Positions 62,628 through 64,000 of a DNA stretch of 64,000 nucleotides are shown here, in pieces (position 1 is the first letter of the stretch; each line of letters opens with the position of its first letter). The notes beneath the pieces are model-generated. The model had not been told where the DNA came from, did no database searches, and saw only the letters and a list, made by a program, of their open reading frames with translations. This stretch comes from Tethya wilhelma (Eukaryota > Porifera > Demospongiae > Tethyida > Tethyidae): assembly GCA_964030475.1 (NCBI GenBank), contig CAXIPT010000001.1:5569652-5633651 (forward strand). The letters run 5' to 3'. Both the position numbers and the translations under genes were made by a program.

Positions 62628-63509
62628 GACTCACTCTCCTCTCTCTCTCACTCTCTCTTGTAAAAGTCTTAAGAGTACAAACAAACTATACATGTACAAG
62701 CCCGTTTAATTGAATAATTAAAGACTTCTTTGATATGTGACCATGATTTGATATTTTCCACTGTATGTTGACTCAATTATTGCTGTCTTGTCCCAAGCAC
62801 CTTTCTCTCTTTGTGTGTGTGCACTTGTTAATCTGTACTCATTATTGTATACAATTTGTTTAAGTATCTGTTAATGCTTATCTTCAGTATGGCTTGAAAT
62901 TGTTATCTGTTTGTCTTTTGCTACTATTCAGAGGGAGAACATTGCAGGCACGGGTCCTAAGCTGTGGTTTCTGTGATCATGTGCTATAGTACCTGCATCA
63001 CTTAGACACAACACAGAGCCATGCAGTCTCTAAGGTTCTTATGCATTCTCACTGTGTAAATATTTATGAGGTGCAATGGGGTTCTAACTGATAACTTATG
63101 ATGTTGATCTTTTGCTCTCTCTGTTGACAGATGGCAAGTGTACCATGTCTCGTTAATTTTCTCATTCACTGTTTGAGAAGAAATACAGTTAGTATACTTA
63201 AAAGTGGACCAGTACACTGCAAGATAAAAGGTTGGTAGGCATTTTGTATGCAATGTACATTTTACAGTAAAAGGTATACATTGATTGGCTTTTATGGACA
63301 CCAATTTTGTTGCAGTTTAGTTTTTGAATTTCTGTACCAATTTTTGGTAGCAAACTGAAGCACAGTGTCATTGTAAATGTTGAAGTAATAATGAACAAGC
63401 CACTGACTCCACTTGGTCTAGTGACAATGCAATAGGTATTGGAATTCACTAGAGTTGTGATTGATATTTATGTCAAAATATTGATGAGTCACATCACTAT
63501 TGGTAACAA
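62628..63509. other. Convergent spacer PRPF4B / PM20D2
   Basis: These 880 bp include both 3' UTRs. TTGAATAATTAAAG near 62710 is a weak poly(A) candidate. I see no exon, RNA gene or element. Confidence 0.6.
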
Positions 63510-64000
63510 TTAATCTTCATATGGGGTAAATTTCTTCTTAATCTCCTCCAGTAGACCGTCTGTAGTGAGTACATCAATACAGGTGTGTGCCATGGCCTTT
63601 GCAGCAACTAGAGTCTCCTTGTGAGCCTCTGGAGTGTTGGTTACACTTGTGAACTCCCTGGTGTGGTTGACTTCACCATTTCCTACCTTGTACATGGGGT
63701 GGATGGAGGGAACAACATACGACACATTCCCCATATCAGTGGATCCACCGCCTTCAACATACTCTAAATAATGCACACCTAGATTTGTGCTGTTCTCCTT
63801 ATACAATCTCAACAGCTCCTCGTTACTTTGCATGTCGTCATAAAATGCGGATGTCTGTTTGAGCTCTATTTGACACCCAGTTGCTGAGGCTGCAGCTTCC
63901 CAGCAAGCTCTAACCTTCTTTAAAAGCACTTTTGCTTCTGCTGTTGTTTTTGCTCGTATCATGCATTCCATCACGGTCCTTTCAGGAATGATGTTTGGTT
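63510..64000 (-). CDS. PM20D2: Peptidase M20 domain-containing protein 2-like, C-terminal part
   Basis: The M20 amidohydrolase PM20D2 cleaves beta-alanyl dipeptides in vertebrates. The frame is open to the right edge, beginning PNIIPERTVMECMIRAKTTA, typical of the dimerisation-domain strand after GxxPNIIP. The sequence VEGGGSTDMGNVSYVVPSIH carries the conserved STDxGNVS metal-site segment. GEVNHTREFTSV supplies the late His of the family (as in human NALNHTEEY). The end is EEIKKKFTPYED, stop 63510-63512. The N-terminal catalytic metal ligands lie outside the window, so activity cannot be judged. Confidence 0.9.
   Translation of the reverse strand, partial: PNIIPERTVMECMIRAKTTAEAKVLLKKVRACWEAAASATGCQIELKQTSAFYDDMQSNEELLRLYKENSTNLGVHYLEYVEGGGSTDMGNVSYVVPSIHPMYKVGNGEVNHTREFTSVTNTPEAHKETLVAAKAMAHTCIDVLTTDGLLEEIKKKFTPYED

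Overview
The window looks like part of a compact, intron-containing animal genome, most likely a demosponge; I infer this from content and cannot name a species. It carries metazoan-type genes (a classical cadherin, tyrosine-kinase and SH2/SH3 signalling genes, a heparan sulfate sulfotransferase), mostly short GT-AG introns of about 60-300 bp, many (CA)n/(TG)n arrays and about 19 genes in 64 kb. No bacterial operons or Shine-Dalgarno structure are visible. Single N characters at 8151, 18190, 20026, 20736, 25295, 27036 and 53294 look like assembly joins, and several fall at the edge of CA/TG arrays.

Gene order and strand: virilizer/VIRMA (-, runs off the left edge), HSF2BP/MEILB2 (+), PLA2G15-type lysosomal phospholipase (-), DGCR6 (+), a PLC-gamma-like SH2-SH2-SH3 adaptor without a catalytic domain (-), a secreted alpha/beta hydrolase of bacterial-like family (+), CFAP418 (-), SLC9A8/NHE8 (+), a claudin-superfamily four-TM protein (-), NNT (+), a secreted GH2 glycosidase (-), MTG2/Obg GTPase (-) with a tRNA-Glu(CTC) in an intron on the opposite strand, a classical-type cadherin (+), a tyrosine pseudokinase (+), HS6ST (-), NDUFS6 (-), an MVB12-like MABP protein (-), PRPF4B (+) and PM20D2 (-, runs off the right edge). 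The first eleven genes alternate strand strictly, so nearly every start faces another start across 170-220 bp and nearly every stop faces another stop.

The most unusual items are: (1) a PLC-gamma-derived adaptor that keeps the split PH, both SH2 domains and the SH3 but has no X/Y catalytic barrel, EF hands or C2, and ends in a CaaX-like CIIS; (2) a 480-bp tandem duplication at the 5' end of HSF2BP that makes two 280-nt second exons which can only be used alternatively in frame; (3) three short, nearly perfect palindromes in the hydrolase gene, each flanked by direct repeats like target-site duplications; (4) (CA)n arrays oriented sense and placed next to 3' splice sites in at least nine introns; (5) a cadherin tail with recognisable p120- and beta-catenin-binding motifs; (6) an intronless, bacterial-type GH2 enzyme with an apple/PAN-like cysteine-rich insertion.

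Caution applies to 24.3-31.3 kb, where NHE8 and four-TM exons occur twice around N joins (uncollapsed haplotype or real duplication), and to 16-21.7 kb, where the hydrolase lacks expected segments and has an apparent single-base frame break. Exon boundaries were read by eye from splice signals and family alignment, so individual borders may be off by a few bases. Family comparisons are from memory; no search was run.
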